Shown: in pieces, positions 6,656-15,119 of the stretch | Layout of the letters: every line of letters starts with the position of its first letter | Numbering within the stretch: position 1 is the stretch's first letter | Source of the DNA: an uncultured Alistipes sp. | Lineage (GTDB): Bacteria; Bacteroidota; Bacteroidia; Bacteroidales; UBA932 | Direction: 5' to 3' | Length of the DNA: 34,824 nt | Assembly (NCBI GenBank): GCA_900544195.1 | Contig: UQUJ01000029.1 | Coordinates: forward strand, 1-34,824 | The notes under the pieces: generated by a model | The model's input: only the letters and a program-made list of their open reading frames with translations | Told to the model about the DNA's origin: nothing | Database searches by the model: none | Translations under genes and position numbers: made by a program

Positions 6656-8389
6656 ATGGGAAAAGAGCGCAAATGGATTTTGAAGGCGCCGGCTGATCCG
6701 GAGAAGGTGGGAAGGCTTTCCGCCGAGCTGGGCATAGACCGGGTTCTCGCTGACCTTCTTGTCAAGAGGGGAGTCGAGACGTTCGAGCAGGCGCGCTCGT
6801 TCTTCCGTCCGAGCCTGAATGACCTCCACGATCCGTTCCTGATGAAGGATATGGATGTGGCCGTGGAAAGGGTCCGCAAAGCCATCACGAGCGAGGAAAA
6901 GATCCTGGTCTATGGTGACTACGACGTGGACGGCACGACCGCCGTGTCGCTGGTATATTCATTCCTCAGAAGGTACTCCTCGAAGGTTGATTTCTACATT
7001 CCGGACCGTTACGACGAGGGCTACGGCGTGTCCTACAAGGGCATTGACTGGGCTGGAGACAACGGCTTCGGGCTCATAATCACTTTGGACTGCGGCATCA
7101 AGGCCAACGAGAAGGTTGAATATGCCGCCACTAAGGGAATAGATGTGATTATCTGCGACCACCATCTTCCGGAGAACACTCTTCCGCCGGCTGTGGCTGT
7201 GCTGGATCCGAAGCGGGAGGATGACACCTATCCGTTTGACGATTTGAGTGGCTGCGGGGTGGGATTCAAGCTTGTGCAGGCATATTCACAGAAATATGGG
7301 ATTCCGTTCGAGACTTTGATTCCGCTGTTGGATCTTCTGGTGGTCAGCATCGCGGCAGACCTCGTGACGATGGTGGGGGAGAACAGGGTTCTCGCGCACT
7401 TCGGACTCAAGCAGTTGAATGAGAATCCGCGAAAGGGACTTCACGCGATGGCGGCCCTTTCGAAGCTGGAACTCGGGCATCTGACCATAGATGATATTGT
7501 GTTTAAGATCGGTCCGAGGATCAATGCCGCCGGACGAATGGAGACCGGCCGCCTGGCCGTGGAGCTCCTGACCGCCTCCGACGACCACACCGCCACAATG
7601 ATCGGCGAGAAGATCAACGACAACAACAATGACCGTAAGAGCATCGACCGGGAGATCACCCAGGAGGCTCTGGAGATGGTTCAGAACGGCACGGCGCTCT
7701 CTACCGACGCCGCTACAATAGTTTATAATCCGACGTGGAACAAGGGTGTGGTAGGGATTGTGGCCTCGCGTCTTGTCGAGGCGTTCTACAAGCCGACCAT
7801 CGTGCTGACGAAATCGAACGGCTTCATCACCGGGTCTGCCCGAAGCGTGGCCGGTTTCGATCTCTACGAGGCCATCGAGAGTTGCGCGGATCTGCTTGAG
7901 AACTTCGGCGGCCATGTCTATGCGGCTGGTCTGACATTGAAGGAGAACAACTTGGATGAGTTCGTCGGCAGAATAGACCAGTTCATCTCCGGGAAGATCA
8001 CCGATGAGATGCTGACTCCGGTTACCGACATCGACGCCAAACTGGAGTTCAGCCAGATTACCCCTAAATTCTTCCGTCTCCTGAAGCAGTTCCAGCCTTT
8101 CGGTCCCGGCAACACCAATCCTGTCTTCCTGACAGAAAACGTCTCCGACGGTGGCAACGGCCGTAAGGTCGGCGCCGGTGGAGTCCACATGAAGCTAGAC
8201 CTGATCGACGAAAAGCAGCCTTTCCATCAGATTCCTGCCATAGCCTTCAATATGGCCGAGTTCTATGACTATATCAAAGCCGGCAACCCGTTCGACATCT
8301 GTTACTCCATCGTCGAGAACTACTACCGCGGCAACACCACCCTCCAACTCCGTATCAAAGACATCAAGGAGCGCGACGAGTTCATTTAG
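6656..8389 (+). CDS. recJ: Single-stranded-DNA-specific exonuclease RecJ
   Basis: 577 aa from ATG 6656 (MGKERKWILKAPADPEKVGR); a TTG nine bases earlier is in frame but sits inside the -7 box. RecJ degrades single-stranded DNA 5' to 3' in recombination and mismatch repair. The DHH phosphoesterase motifs are complete: VYGDYDVDGTTA (motif I), IITLDCGI (II), IICDHHLP (III, the DHH signature), LSGCGVGFKL and LLVVSIAADLV (IV). These are followed by RINAAGRMETG, the DHHA1 segment FGGHVYAAGLTL and a C-terminal OB-like domain with FGPGNTNPVF. Length is usual for the family, and nothing essential is missing. It is divergent from lysS and not in an operon; the DNA downstream is decayed. Confidence 0.96.
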   Translation: MGKERKWILKAPADPEKVGRLSAELGIDRVLADLLVKRGVETFEQARSFFRPSLNDLHDPFLMKDMDVAVERVRKAITSEEKILVYGDYDVDGTTAVSLVYSFLRRYSSKVDFYIPDRYDEGYGVSYKGIDWAGDNGFGLIITLDCGIKANEKVEYAATKGIDVIICDHHLPENTLPPAVAVLDPKREDDTYPFDDLSGCGVGFKLVQAYSQKYGIPFETLIPLLDLLVVSIAADLVTMVGENRVLAHFGLKQLNENPRKGLHAMAALSKLELGHLTIDDIVFKIGPRINAAGRMETGRLAVELLTASDDHTATMIGEKINDNNNDRKSIDREITQEALEMVQNGTALSTDAATIVYNPTWNKGVVGIVASRLVEAFYKPTIVLTKSNGFITGSARSVAGFDLYEAIESCADLLENFGGHVYAAGLTLKENNLDEFVGRIDQFISGKITDEMLTPVTDIDAKLEFSQITPKFFRLLKQFQPFGPGNTNPVFLTENVSDGGNGRKVGAGGVHMKLDLIDEKQPFHQIPAIAFNMAEFYDYIKAGNPFDICYSIVENYYRGNTTLQLRIKDIKERDEFI

Positions 8390-8518
8390 GAATATATTTC
8401 CTCACCGTTCGGTTCTTGCTGCTGCAAGTGTCAGTGGTGATTACCACTTATGGAGACGAAGCCACCTACTCTTATGTGTTCGATTATCCTCATACTTGGA
8501 ATATATACTAAACCATTG

Positions 8519-8660
8519 TCATGTAGATGCTGTTTTAGGTATGCAGTATCGCTCCCTCGTAATGAGCGATATTACATCAGACTTTCCAGGATTGAAGTCG
8601 TACAGCAGAAGGCCTTTATGTGTACCAAATGGACATAAACACCCCATTGGTACAGGAGAT
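8519..8660 (-). pseudogene. Possible decayed coding fragment, unidentified
   Basis: On the minus strand a short frame reads PMGCLCPFGTHKGLLLYDFN followed by PGKSDVISLITRERYCIPKT and then a stop near 8519. The composition is protein-like, but there is no start codon of its own, and I do not recognise it. An imperfect hairpin (GTACCAAATGG at 8622-8632 with CCATTGGTAC at 8644-8653) overlaps it. The neighbouring NADAR-like fragment suggests the whole 8400-8940 interval is degraded. Treat as a weak call. Confidence 0.2.
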
Positions 8661-8759
8661 ACGCTTCTGGAGTACAAAAAAGACAAACCTAAAAATCAGA
8701 TATTGTTCTTCTCAGCCATATCGTTTACTCTTGTTTTGGTTCCGGTAACATTTACGATT

Positions 8760-8950
8760 CTAACCCTGTGTGCCGATTTCCTTCAGTCGGTCGCGTACTT
8801 CCATAAGAGCAAAACCAAGAAGATTCTCTCCATTCCAAAGTGCTGGGTTGGTCACTTCCGGAGCAAACTCGTCAAATCCAATGCCCCAATGGTGCCTCCG
8901 TTTTTAATCGACAGCGCCTACTGGGTGTCGCGTGGTGGATAACTGCTTTA
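8760..8950 (-). pseudogene. NADAR-domain-like gene remnant
   Basis: Between 8903 and the stop at 8760-8762 the minus strand encodes 47 residues including HHWGIGFDEFAPEVTNPALW and NGENLLGFALMEVRDRLKEI. As I recall the family, 'HWG.....W.G.NLLG.ALMEVRD.L' is the C-terminal signature of NADAR proteins, N-glycosidases associated with NAD/ADP-ribose metabolism. An in-frame TAA at 8904-8906 interrupts the frame, and before it TTRHPVGAVD could be the next part of the same protein. Nothing resembling an intact N-terminus is present. It is most likely the tail of a lost gene and explains part of the gene-poor stretch 8390-9004. Family assignment needs a profile search. Confidence 0.45.
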
Positions 8951-9004
8951 CTATTAATGAAATAGCTAATTGTCTTTGGCGGATATCAACTAAAGATGAA
9001 TATG

Positions 9005-9610
9005 CTATCGTTTGATATTCAATGTGTTGGTCTCCACGGCTTCTTTGATAATCTCTGCGATCTGGGCGAAGCTCAGGCCATCGATGTCGATTATGTGGTG
9101 GGCGGTGGCGAGGTACTGGGGGGAGCGGGTTTGCATCAGGGATTCGATGCGGTGGCGGAGGGCTTCTCGTTCGCTTGATGTTTCGGTTGACTGCGCTTCG
9201 ACTGGTTGTGTGGGATTCAGCATCGGGCGGCCTTCGGAATGGCCTTCGAGGTTACTCAGGAGGGTGTCGGTGGTGGCGCGGAGATAGAAACAATCGGTGT
9301 GCCGGCGGATCAGCTGACGGCATTGCCCGGAAGTCACGGTGCCGCCGCCGAGGGAAAGGATGGCGCGGGGGCGGTCGGGGTCACGGAATATCTCCTCAAG
9401 GGCCTCACGCTCCATCCGGCGGAAAGCCGCTTCACCATATTCATTGAATATTTCGGGAATATTCTTGCCCTGCTTTTCCTCAATGTAGGTGTCAAGGTCG
9501 ATCTGGTGACAGTCAGGGAGCAGCGAAGCGAGGATCTTTCCGACGCTGCTCTTGCCGCAACCCATGAAGCCTATTAGGGATATGTCTTTCTCATTGCAGG
9601 ACATCAGCAT
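9005..9610 (-). CDS. aroK: Shikimate kinase
   Basis: 201 aa from ATG 9610 (MLMSCNEKDISLIGFMGCGK); a second ATG at 9604 is equally plausible. The enzyme phosphorylates shikimate at O3 with ATP, two pathway steps after AroE's product and also in this window. The Walker A loop is GFMGCGKSS. DLDTYIEEKQGK holds the D.D substrate/magnesium pair, FRRMEREAL the substrate arginine region, LSLGGGTVTS the GGG motif and EGRPML the lid arginine region. The family is usually 165-180 aa; the extra residues lie between the lid and the C-terminal helix (TQPVEAQSTETSSEREALRH), which looks lineage-specific. It lies downstream of parC across 122 nt, possibly the last gene of that run. Confidence 0.93.
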   Translation of the reverse strand: MLMSCNEKDISLIGFMGCGKSSVGKILASLLPDCHQIDLDTYIEEKQGKNIPEIFNEYGEAAFRRMEREALEEIFRDPDRPRAILSLGGGTVTSGQCRQLIRRHTDCFYLRATTDTLLSNLEGHSEGRPMLNPTQPVEAQSTETSSEREALRHRIESLMQTRSPQYLATAHHIIDIDGLSFAQIAEIIKEAVETNTLNIKR

Positions 9611-9732
9611 TCAATTAGTTTGTTGGTGACATAGGCGCCATTACTATGGGACTGATCGTTGATTAATAGTAACGTGACAATTCGTAAGGACACAGGATCC
9701 ACTTTGTGTTGGAACGGTGTGGATGCCTGACC

Positions 9733-12522
9733 TTAGAATAGCGTAGGCTCATCAATGTCACCGATGTCCGGAATGTCGCCGGAGCCGAGGAGGGCAGCCG
9801 CACTACCGGTCTGTCCACCGTCATTGATGACTCCGGTGGCTTCGGTTGACGTGACATCTTGCGACTCATCGGTTTGCTCCACATCTTCAATGATGTCCAG
9901 CGGCTCGTCCTCGGTGTCGTCCTCCGGCTTGTGCAGAGGCTCGATGAACTTCACCTCCTTGAGATCGTATTGGTGGCACTTTTTACCCTTGGCTGAATAA
10001 CCCTTCTTTGCGATGTACTCCTCAGCGTCAACGTTCTCAGGGTCACGATGCTCGTACTTTCCTCCGAAAATCACCTGGAACTGAGGATGCTTGTCCTCGG
10101 AAATATCCACAAGGTAGGATTTCGCTCCCGGGGCGATGAACGACAGCGGCGTGTTGTCGCTCAGGATGAAGCTGAACCTCTTGACGTAGAATGCCTTGGC
10201 TGCTCCATCGAAGTAGAGGGCGGTGTAGGTCTTGTTCGGGTCGAACTTCTCGATGCTGATGACATCGCCCTGATAGCGGTTCGAGACATCGAACGAAGTC
10301 GTGTAGAATGTGCCGTCCTTGAAGATGGCCAGAACCTTGTCCTCCGGGCCGAACTCACCGAGGTACTGTCCTCGCTGCTCGTCGTTAAGCTTCTGGATGT
10401 CAGCGTCGTACCAGATGTCCTTTCCGCCGATCGTGGAGACACCCTTGGATTTAAGCTGGATCCGCGCGATAGGGTTCTTGGACACCAGGTTGCCCCTGGA
10501 GGCCTTGCCCTTGATCGCAAGGGTGGAGAAATCATATTCCATCTGCGTCTTTTTCAGCTTCGGACGCGGACGCAGGTATATTCGTACAGATTCAGCCTCG
10601 CCGTTGTGGTTGACGCTGAACCAGAGGATCTTTGAGCCTTCCTCGCCGGTTGTGATGTCGTAGTCCTTGTCCCTCGTGACGCTGGTGATCGCGAACCTTT
10701 TGGCGTAGGAGACGCTGCTCTTGCCCTCGCGGTAGATGACGTTGTATATGGTTCTGCCATCGCCTCTGTTGAACACTCCGACGTAAAGCAAGTCCTTCCA
10801 GAAGAATGCCTTGTCCGTGACTTTGGTGATGCGGTACTTGCCGTCCTTGCCTATGACGATGACCTCTGAAAGGTCGGAGCAGTCGCAGATGTAGGTGCCG
10901 TTGTCGTCCTTCTTGAGGTTCAGCCCGACGAATCCCTCCTCGTAGTTTGCGTAGAGTTTCGCGTTGTTGCTGACCACCTTGGTGACGGCTATGCTCTCGA
11001 ACGCTGTGATTTCGGTCTGCCTTACGAAAGGCTTGCCGTATTTCGCCTTGAGCATCTTGAACCAGTCGATGGTGTATTCTGTGATGTGCTCTATGTTGTT
11101 CTTGACGGTCTCCATCTCCGCCTCGATGGCGGCGATCTTCTCGTCGATGGCCTTGGTGTCGAACTTGGAGATCTTGCGCACAGGCTTCTCGACAAGTTTC
11201 TCGATGTCCTCCATCATGATCTCGCGGCGGAGGACGTCCTGGTAGGTCTTCATCTCCGTGAACACGTCCTGCAGCTGCTGCTCCCAGCTGTTCTGGTTCT
11301 GCTCCAGGATCTTATAGACCTTGTTCTCAAAGAATATCCTTTCGAGGGATGTGTAGTGCCACTGGTCCTCAAGCTCGGCGAGCCTGATGTCAAGCTGCCA
11401 CTTTAGAAGATCCCTCGTGTGGTTCGTGTCGTAGATCAGTATGTCCTTGACCGAGAGGAACTGAGGCTTGTTGTCCACGATGACGCAGGCGTTCGGGGCG
11501 ATGTTGCACTCGCAGTCCGTGAATGCGTACAGCGCGTCGATCGTCTTGTCCGGTGACACATCGTTCGGAAGATGGATCAGGATCTCGACCTTTTCCGTGG
11601 TCATATCCTCGATCTTCTTGATCTTGATCTTGCCTTTGTCCTTGGCTTTCAGAATCGAGTCGATGAGGATGTGGGATGTCTTTCCGTAAGGGATCTCGGT
11701 GATGGCCACCGTGTTCTTGTCGATCTTCTCGATTTTGGCGCGGACCTTCACGCTTCCGCCTCTGGCTCCGTCCTTGTAGTTGCTGCAGTCAGCCGAGCCG
11801 CCGGTAGGGAAGTCCGGGTAGATCGTGAAATCCTCGCCCTCAAGAATCTTCACTGACGCGTCGATGAGTTCGTTGAAGTTGTGAGGGAGTATCTTGGAGG
11901 CCATTCCGACGGCGATTCCCTCGGTGCCCTGAGCGAGCAGGAGCGGGAAACGGACCGGAAGCTCGGTCGGCTCCTGGTTTCGTCCGTCGTAGGATGTCAT
12001 CCAGTTGGTGATCTTCGGGTCGAAGACGACCTCCTTGGCGAATTTGCTCAGACGGGCCTCGATGTAACGTGGAGCCGCGTTGCTGTCACCGGTAAGGATG
12101 TTACCCCAGTTTCCCTGGCAGTCGATCAGAAGGCCTTTCTGGCCGAGCTGTACGAGGGCTCCAAGGATGGACGCGTCACCGTGCGGGTGGTACTGCATCG
12201 CCTGTCCGACGATGTTCGCCACCTTCGTGTAGCTTCCGTCGTCCATTCTGAACATGGCGTGAAGCACACGTCTCTGCACCGGCTTGAGTCCGTCAACGAT
12301 GTGCGGGACGGCCCTTTGCAGAATGACGTATGAGGAATAGTCAAGGAACCAGTCCTTGAACATCCCCGAAAGCTTGTACTTCCTGCTGTCGGAACTCAGC
12401 AGCTTGTCGTATTTCCCTGAAGATTTCGCCGATGTCTCGTCGATCGGCTCCTCGTTCAGTTCCTCGTCCTCGTTGCCTCCCTCCGGAGTCTCTATGTCAT
12501 CCCACTCGTCGTCCTTTGCCAT
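9733..12522 (-). CDS. parC: DNA topoisomerase IV subunit A (ParC type)
   Basis: 929 aa. This is the DNA-cleaving subunit of a type IIA topoisomerase that decatenates chromosomes with ParE. After an acidic N-terminal tail (about residues 1-35) comes the winged-helix/tower core: YVILQRAVPHIVDGLKPVQR, MQYHPHGDAS and DSNAAPRYIEARLSKFA, with the catalytic tyrosine at about residue 153 in RYIEAR. A coiled-coil region at about 380-480 leads to a divergent C-terminal wrapping domain and an acidic, Gly/Ser-rich tail. The 'YSSYVILQRAVP..DGLKPVQRR' form separates it from GyrA ('YSMSVIV.RALPD.RDG.KPVHRR'). parE is not in the window. It starts 43 nt after the era stop, suggesting co-transcription with rluB and era. 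Confidence 0.92.
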   Translation of the reverse strand: MAKDDEWDDIETPEGGNEDEELNEEPIDETSAKSSGKYDKLLSSDSRKYKLSGMFKDWFLDYSSYVILQRAVPHIVDGLKPVQRRVLHAMFRMDDGSYTKVANIVGQAMQYHPHGDASILGALVQLGQKGLLIDCQGNWGNILTGDSNAAPRYIEARLSKFAKEVVFDPKITNWMTSYDGRNQEPTELPVRFPLLLAQGTEGIAVGMASKILPHNFNELIDASVKILEGEDFTIYPDFPTGGSADCSNYKDGARGGSVKVRAKIEKIDKNTVAITEIPYGKTSHILIDSILKAKDKGKIKIKKIEDMTTEKVEILIHLPNDVSPDKTIDALYAFTDCECNIAPNACVIVDNKPQFLSVKDILIYDTNHTRDLLKWQLDIRLAELEDQWHYTSLERIFFENKVYKILEQNQNSWEQQLQDVFTEMKTYQDVLRREIMMEDIEKLVEKPVRKISKFDTKAIDEKIAAIEAEMETVKNNIEHITEYTIDWFKMLKAKYGKPFVRQTEITAFESIAVTKVVSNNAKLYANYEEGFVGLNLKKDDNGTYICDCSDLSEVIVIGKDGKYRITKVTDKAFFWKDLLYVGVFNRGDGRTIYNVIYREGKSSVSYAKRFAITSVTRDKDYDITTGEEGSKILWFSVNHNGEAESVRIYLRPRPKLKKTQMEYDFSTLAIKGKASRGNLVSKNPIARIQLKSKGVSTIGGKDIWYDADIQKLNDEQRGQYLGEFGPEDKVLAIFKDGTFYTTSFDVSNRYQGDVISIEKFDPNKTYTALYFDGAAKAFYVKRFSFILSDNTPLSFIAPGAKSYLVDISEDKHPQFQVIFGGKYEHRDPENVDAEEYIAKKGYSAKGKKCHQYDLKEVKFIEPLHKPEDDTEDEPLDIIEDVEQTDESQDVTSTEATGVINDGGQTGSAAALLGSGDIPDIGDIDEPTLF

Positions 12523-12565
12523 ATCAAGATATTCCTCTAATGATTATTAATTATTTTGTCCAATG

Positions 12566-13468
12566 TTATTCCTCGTACCCGAACTTCCTGAGTTCCTTGC
12601 GGTTCTCCCTCCAGTCCGGATTGACCTTCACGAACAGCTGAAGGAAGACCTTCTTCTGGAAGAAGTCCTCCATCTCCAGCCTGGCTTCAGTGCCGATCTT
12701 CTTCAGAGCCGAGCCTCCCTTGCCGATGATGATGCCCTTCTGGGAGTCACGCATCACGTAGATGACGGCGCTGATCTCGTACCTTTCACGGCCTTCCTTG
12801 AAAGCCTCCACGGCCACCTCGCAGCTGTAAGGCACTTCCTGGCTGTAGTTCTCCAGAATCTTCTCTCTGATGATCTCGGAGGCGAAGAAACGGAGGTTCT
12901 TGTCGGTGAACTGGTCCTTGTCGAACCACGGCGGCGCGACCGGAAGCCCGCTCATCACTGCGTTCAGCACACTCTCAAGGTTGAACCTCTCCTTGGCCGA
13001 CACCGGAATTATGGTCGCTTTCGGAAGCTGCTCCTGCCAGTAGGCGATCAGGTCGGTCACCGTCTTCTGGTCGCTGACATCGATCTTGTTGATGACGACC
13101 ACCACCGGGCAATCCAGCTTCTGGAGTTTTTGAATATATTCAATGTTCTTGTCGCTCTTTTCAACCACGTCCGTCACGTAGAGGATGATGTCCGCGTCCC
13201 CGATGGCGGCGTCCACGAACTTCATCATATCCTCCTGCAGGCGGTAGTTCGGCTTGAGCATACCGGGTGTGTCTGAATATACGATCTGGCAGTCGTCGGT
13301 GTTGACGATGCCCATGATCCTGTGCCGGGTGGTCTGCGCCTTCGCCGTGACGATGGACAGTTTCTCTCCTACCAGGGCATTCATAAGCGTGGATTTGCCA
13401 ACATTCGGATTACCGATGATGTTGACAAATCCAGCTCTGTGTTCAGTGTGTTTGTCCGGACTAGACAT
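12566..13468 (-). CDS. era: GTPase Era
   Basis: 300 aa; an essential small GTPase that binds the 3' end of 16S rRNA during 30S assembly. From ATG 13468 it reads MSSPDKHTEHRAGFVNIIGN, then G1 GNPNVGKST, the RHRIMG switch, G3 DTPGM, G4 NKID and G5 SAKERF. The C-terminal KH domain contains GIIIGKGGSALKKIG, and the protein ends in WRENRKELRKFGY. The open frame extends upstream into the rluB-like gene, but the homology start is at 13468. That ATG overlaps the last 8 nt of the upstream gene (stop at 13461-13463), which implies translational coupling between two ribosome-maturation proteins. Confidence 0.96.
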   Translation of the reverse strand: MSSPDKHTEHRAGFVNIIGNPNVGKSTLMNALVGEKLSIVTAKAQTTRHRIMGIVNTDDCQIVYSDTPGMLKPNYRLQEDMMKFVDAAIGDADIILYVTDVVEKSDKNIEYIQKLQKLDCPVVVVINKIDVSDQKTVTDLIAYWQEQLPKATIIPVSAKERFNLESVLNAVMSGLPVAPPWFDKDQFTDKNLRFFASEIIREKILENYSQEVPYSCEVAVEAFKEGRERYEISAVIYVMRDSQKGIIIGKGGSALKKIGTEARLEMEDFFQKKVFLQLFVKVNPDWRENRKELRKFGYEE

Positions 13469-15068
13469 AGGCCCCCATCTTGAGGACATTGACCTCGCCC
13501 TCGCTGAGGTATCTCCACTCGCCCTTCTTGAGGCCCTTCTTGGTGAGACCCGCGAAGTAAACCCTGTCAAGAGCCTTCACGTCGTAGCCGAGGGATTCGA
13601 AGATCCTTCTGACGATCCTGTTCTTGCCGGAGTGGATCTCGATGCCGAGACGTCTGTGGTCCTCGGCGTCGATATATTCAAGCTCGTCGGCCTTGATGTT
13701 GCCGTCGTTGAGGTCGAGACCCTCTGTGAGGATCTTCTCCTTGTCGGCCTCCTCAAGCGGCTTGTCGAGAATGACCTGGTAGATCTTCTTCTTGTTGTAG
13801 GAAGGGTGTGTGAGCTGCTCGGCGATCTCACCGTCGTTGGTGAACATCAGCACACCAGTGGTGTTCTTGTCAAGCCTTCCGACAGGGAACACCCTCAACT
13901 TGCATCCCTTGAGAAGATCCATGACGGTCTTCTCGGCGTGAGGGTCGCTCGCACTGGTGACGAAGCCTTTCGGCTTGTTCATCACGATGTAAACTTTCTC
14001 CTCGCCCTTGAGTCTCTCTCCGTTGAAACGGATGTCGTCCTTGAGGACGTTGACCTTTGTCCCAAGCTCGGTCACAACCTCGCCGTTTACGGTCACGACG
14101 CCGGCCTGAATGAAGTTGTCAGCCTCGCGGCGTGAGCACACTCCGGAATTGGCGATGTACTTGTTCAGACGTATCTCTTCCTTGATAGGTGTAGGAACGT
14201 TGTCGTTGTCGGAAAACGCCGCGTCAATCTGTGGCTTCCTTGAAAGCATCTGGTTGATTCCGGCTTCGTCAGCCTCGGTGAAATGCGGCTCGTCCTTGCG
14301 GCCGAACTTCTTAGGTCCCTGATGTCCGGCGCCTCTGCCGGCTGAGAAACCTCCCTGCTTAGGGCCGAATCCGTGGCCTCCGGCCGGTTTTCTTGAATAT
14401 GACGGCCTTCTCTCGCCGCCTTCCTGGCTGCCGCCGTAACTTCTTCTCTGTCCATAGGATGGACGGCCCTCGCCGAATGAAGGACGGCTCTGTCCGTATG
14501 ACGATCTTCTCTCCTCTCCCTCGGAGTTGTTGCCATAGCTTCTTCTCTGTCCGTAAGACGGCCTGTCCCCGTAGGAAGGACGACCCTCGCCGAAAGAAGG
14601 GCGACCGTAGGATGATCTCCTCTCGCCTCCATCGTAGTTGTTGCTGCCATAGCTTCTTCTCTGTCCGTAAGACGGCCTGTCCCCGTAAGAAGGACGGCTC
14701 TGTCCGTAAGATGAAGATCTTCTCTCTCCGCCTTCGGCGTTGTCACCGTAGCTTCTGCGCTGGCCATAGCCACCGCTGCGGTCTCCGTAGCCGCTTCTGC
14801 GGTCTGATGAATATCCTCCTCTGCTGTTGCCTCCACGGCTCTGATAACCACCGCGCTGGCCGTAGCCGCCACGATTGTCGCTGGAGTAACTCCTGTGATT
14901 GTCGTAAGACTTGTACTCTCCGTCAGCGGAGGATGAAGCGGCAGGCACTACCTTCTTTCTTGGCCTGAGTTTCCTGCCCTCAGATGAATAACCTGTTTTT
15001 GGTCCTTCTGCAGCGTAATCCCTACGCTCCTCGTGGTTCTCTTGACCACCATTCAAATTTTCTTCCAT
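13461..15068 (-). CDS. RluB/RsuA-family pseudouridine synthase with a long low-complexity N-terminus
   Basis: 535 aa. Residues about 1-285 are disordered, built from repeats of GQRRSYG, RPSYGDRPSYG and GGERRSSYG rich in Gly, Arg, Ser and Tyr. The enzyme follows: an S4 RNA-binding domain (IRLNKYIANSGVCSRREADN) and the synthase domain with MNKPKGFVTSASD, the catalytic-aspartate motif VGRLDKNTTGVL, and GKNRIVRRIFESLGYDV near the end. The RsuA/RluB group converts specific rRNA uridines to pseudouridine; the Bacteroidota form with a basic disordered arm is common, probably aiding RNA or ribosome binding (inference). Era overlaps its 3' end by 8 nt. The tonB-like gene ends 51 nt upstream. Confidence 0.88.
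   Translation of the reverse strand: MEENLNGGQENHEERRDYAAEGPKTGYSSEGRKLRPRKKVVPAASSSADGEYKSYDNHRSYSSDNRGGYGQRGGYQSRGGNSRGGYSSDRRSGYGDRSGGYGQRRSYGDNAEGGERRSSSYGQSRPSYGDRPSYGQRRSYGSNNYDGGERRSSYGRPSFGEGRPSYGDRPSYGQRRSYGNNSEGEERRSSYGQSRPSFGEGRPSYGQRRSYGGSQEGGERRPSYSRKPAGGHGFGPKQGGFSAGRGAGHQGPKKFGRKDEPHFTEADEAGINQMLSRKPQIDAAFSDNDNVPTPIKEEIRLNKYIANSGVCSRREADNFIQAGVVTVNGEVVTELGTKVNVLKDDIRFNGERLKGEEKVYIVMNKPKGFVTSASDPHAEKTVMDLLKGCKLRVFPVGRLDKNTTGVLMFTNDGEIAEQLTHPSYNKKKIYQVILDKPLEEADKEKILTEGLDLNDGNIKADELEYIDAEDHRRLGIEIHSGKNRIVRRIFESLGYDVKALDRVYFAGLTKKGLKKGEWRYLSEGEVNVLKMGAYV
14395..14860 (-). repeat. Coding tandem repeats in the rluB-like N-terminus
   Basis: Imperfect repeats of roughly 80-110 nt recur on the minus strand, each encoding a GQRRSYG block, an acidic/Gly spacer, GERRSSYG and SRPS(Y/F)G(E/D). 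Near-identical runs occur around 14535-14580 and 14655-14700. They are coding repeats likely to vary in copy number between strains, not a CRISPR array. Confidence 0.75.
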
Positions 15069-15119
15069 AATGTTTGTGGCTCACGCCATTAATTAAAAAT
15101 AAATAAGTAAAATGTTTTT

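Noticed and set aside
6481..6888. N-terminal extension of the lysS frame
   Set aside because: Overlaps the recJ 5' end and divergent promoters; LysRS homology begins at the ATG at 6480.
8265..8942. 225-codon plus frame overlapping the recJ end
   Set aside because: Starts inside recJ in another frame, has no recognisable motif, and lies over minus-strand decayed fragments.
13469..13570. N-terminal extension of the era frame
   Set aside because: Lies inside the rluB-like gene in a different frame; Era proteins start just before the G1 loop.
14395..14860. Regular repeats resembling a CRISPR array
   Set aside because: Units are coding, unequal in length and in frame within the rluB-like gene; no uniform spacers or cas genes.
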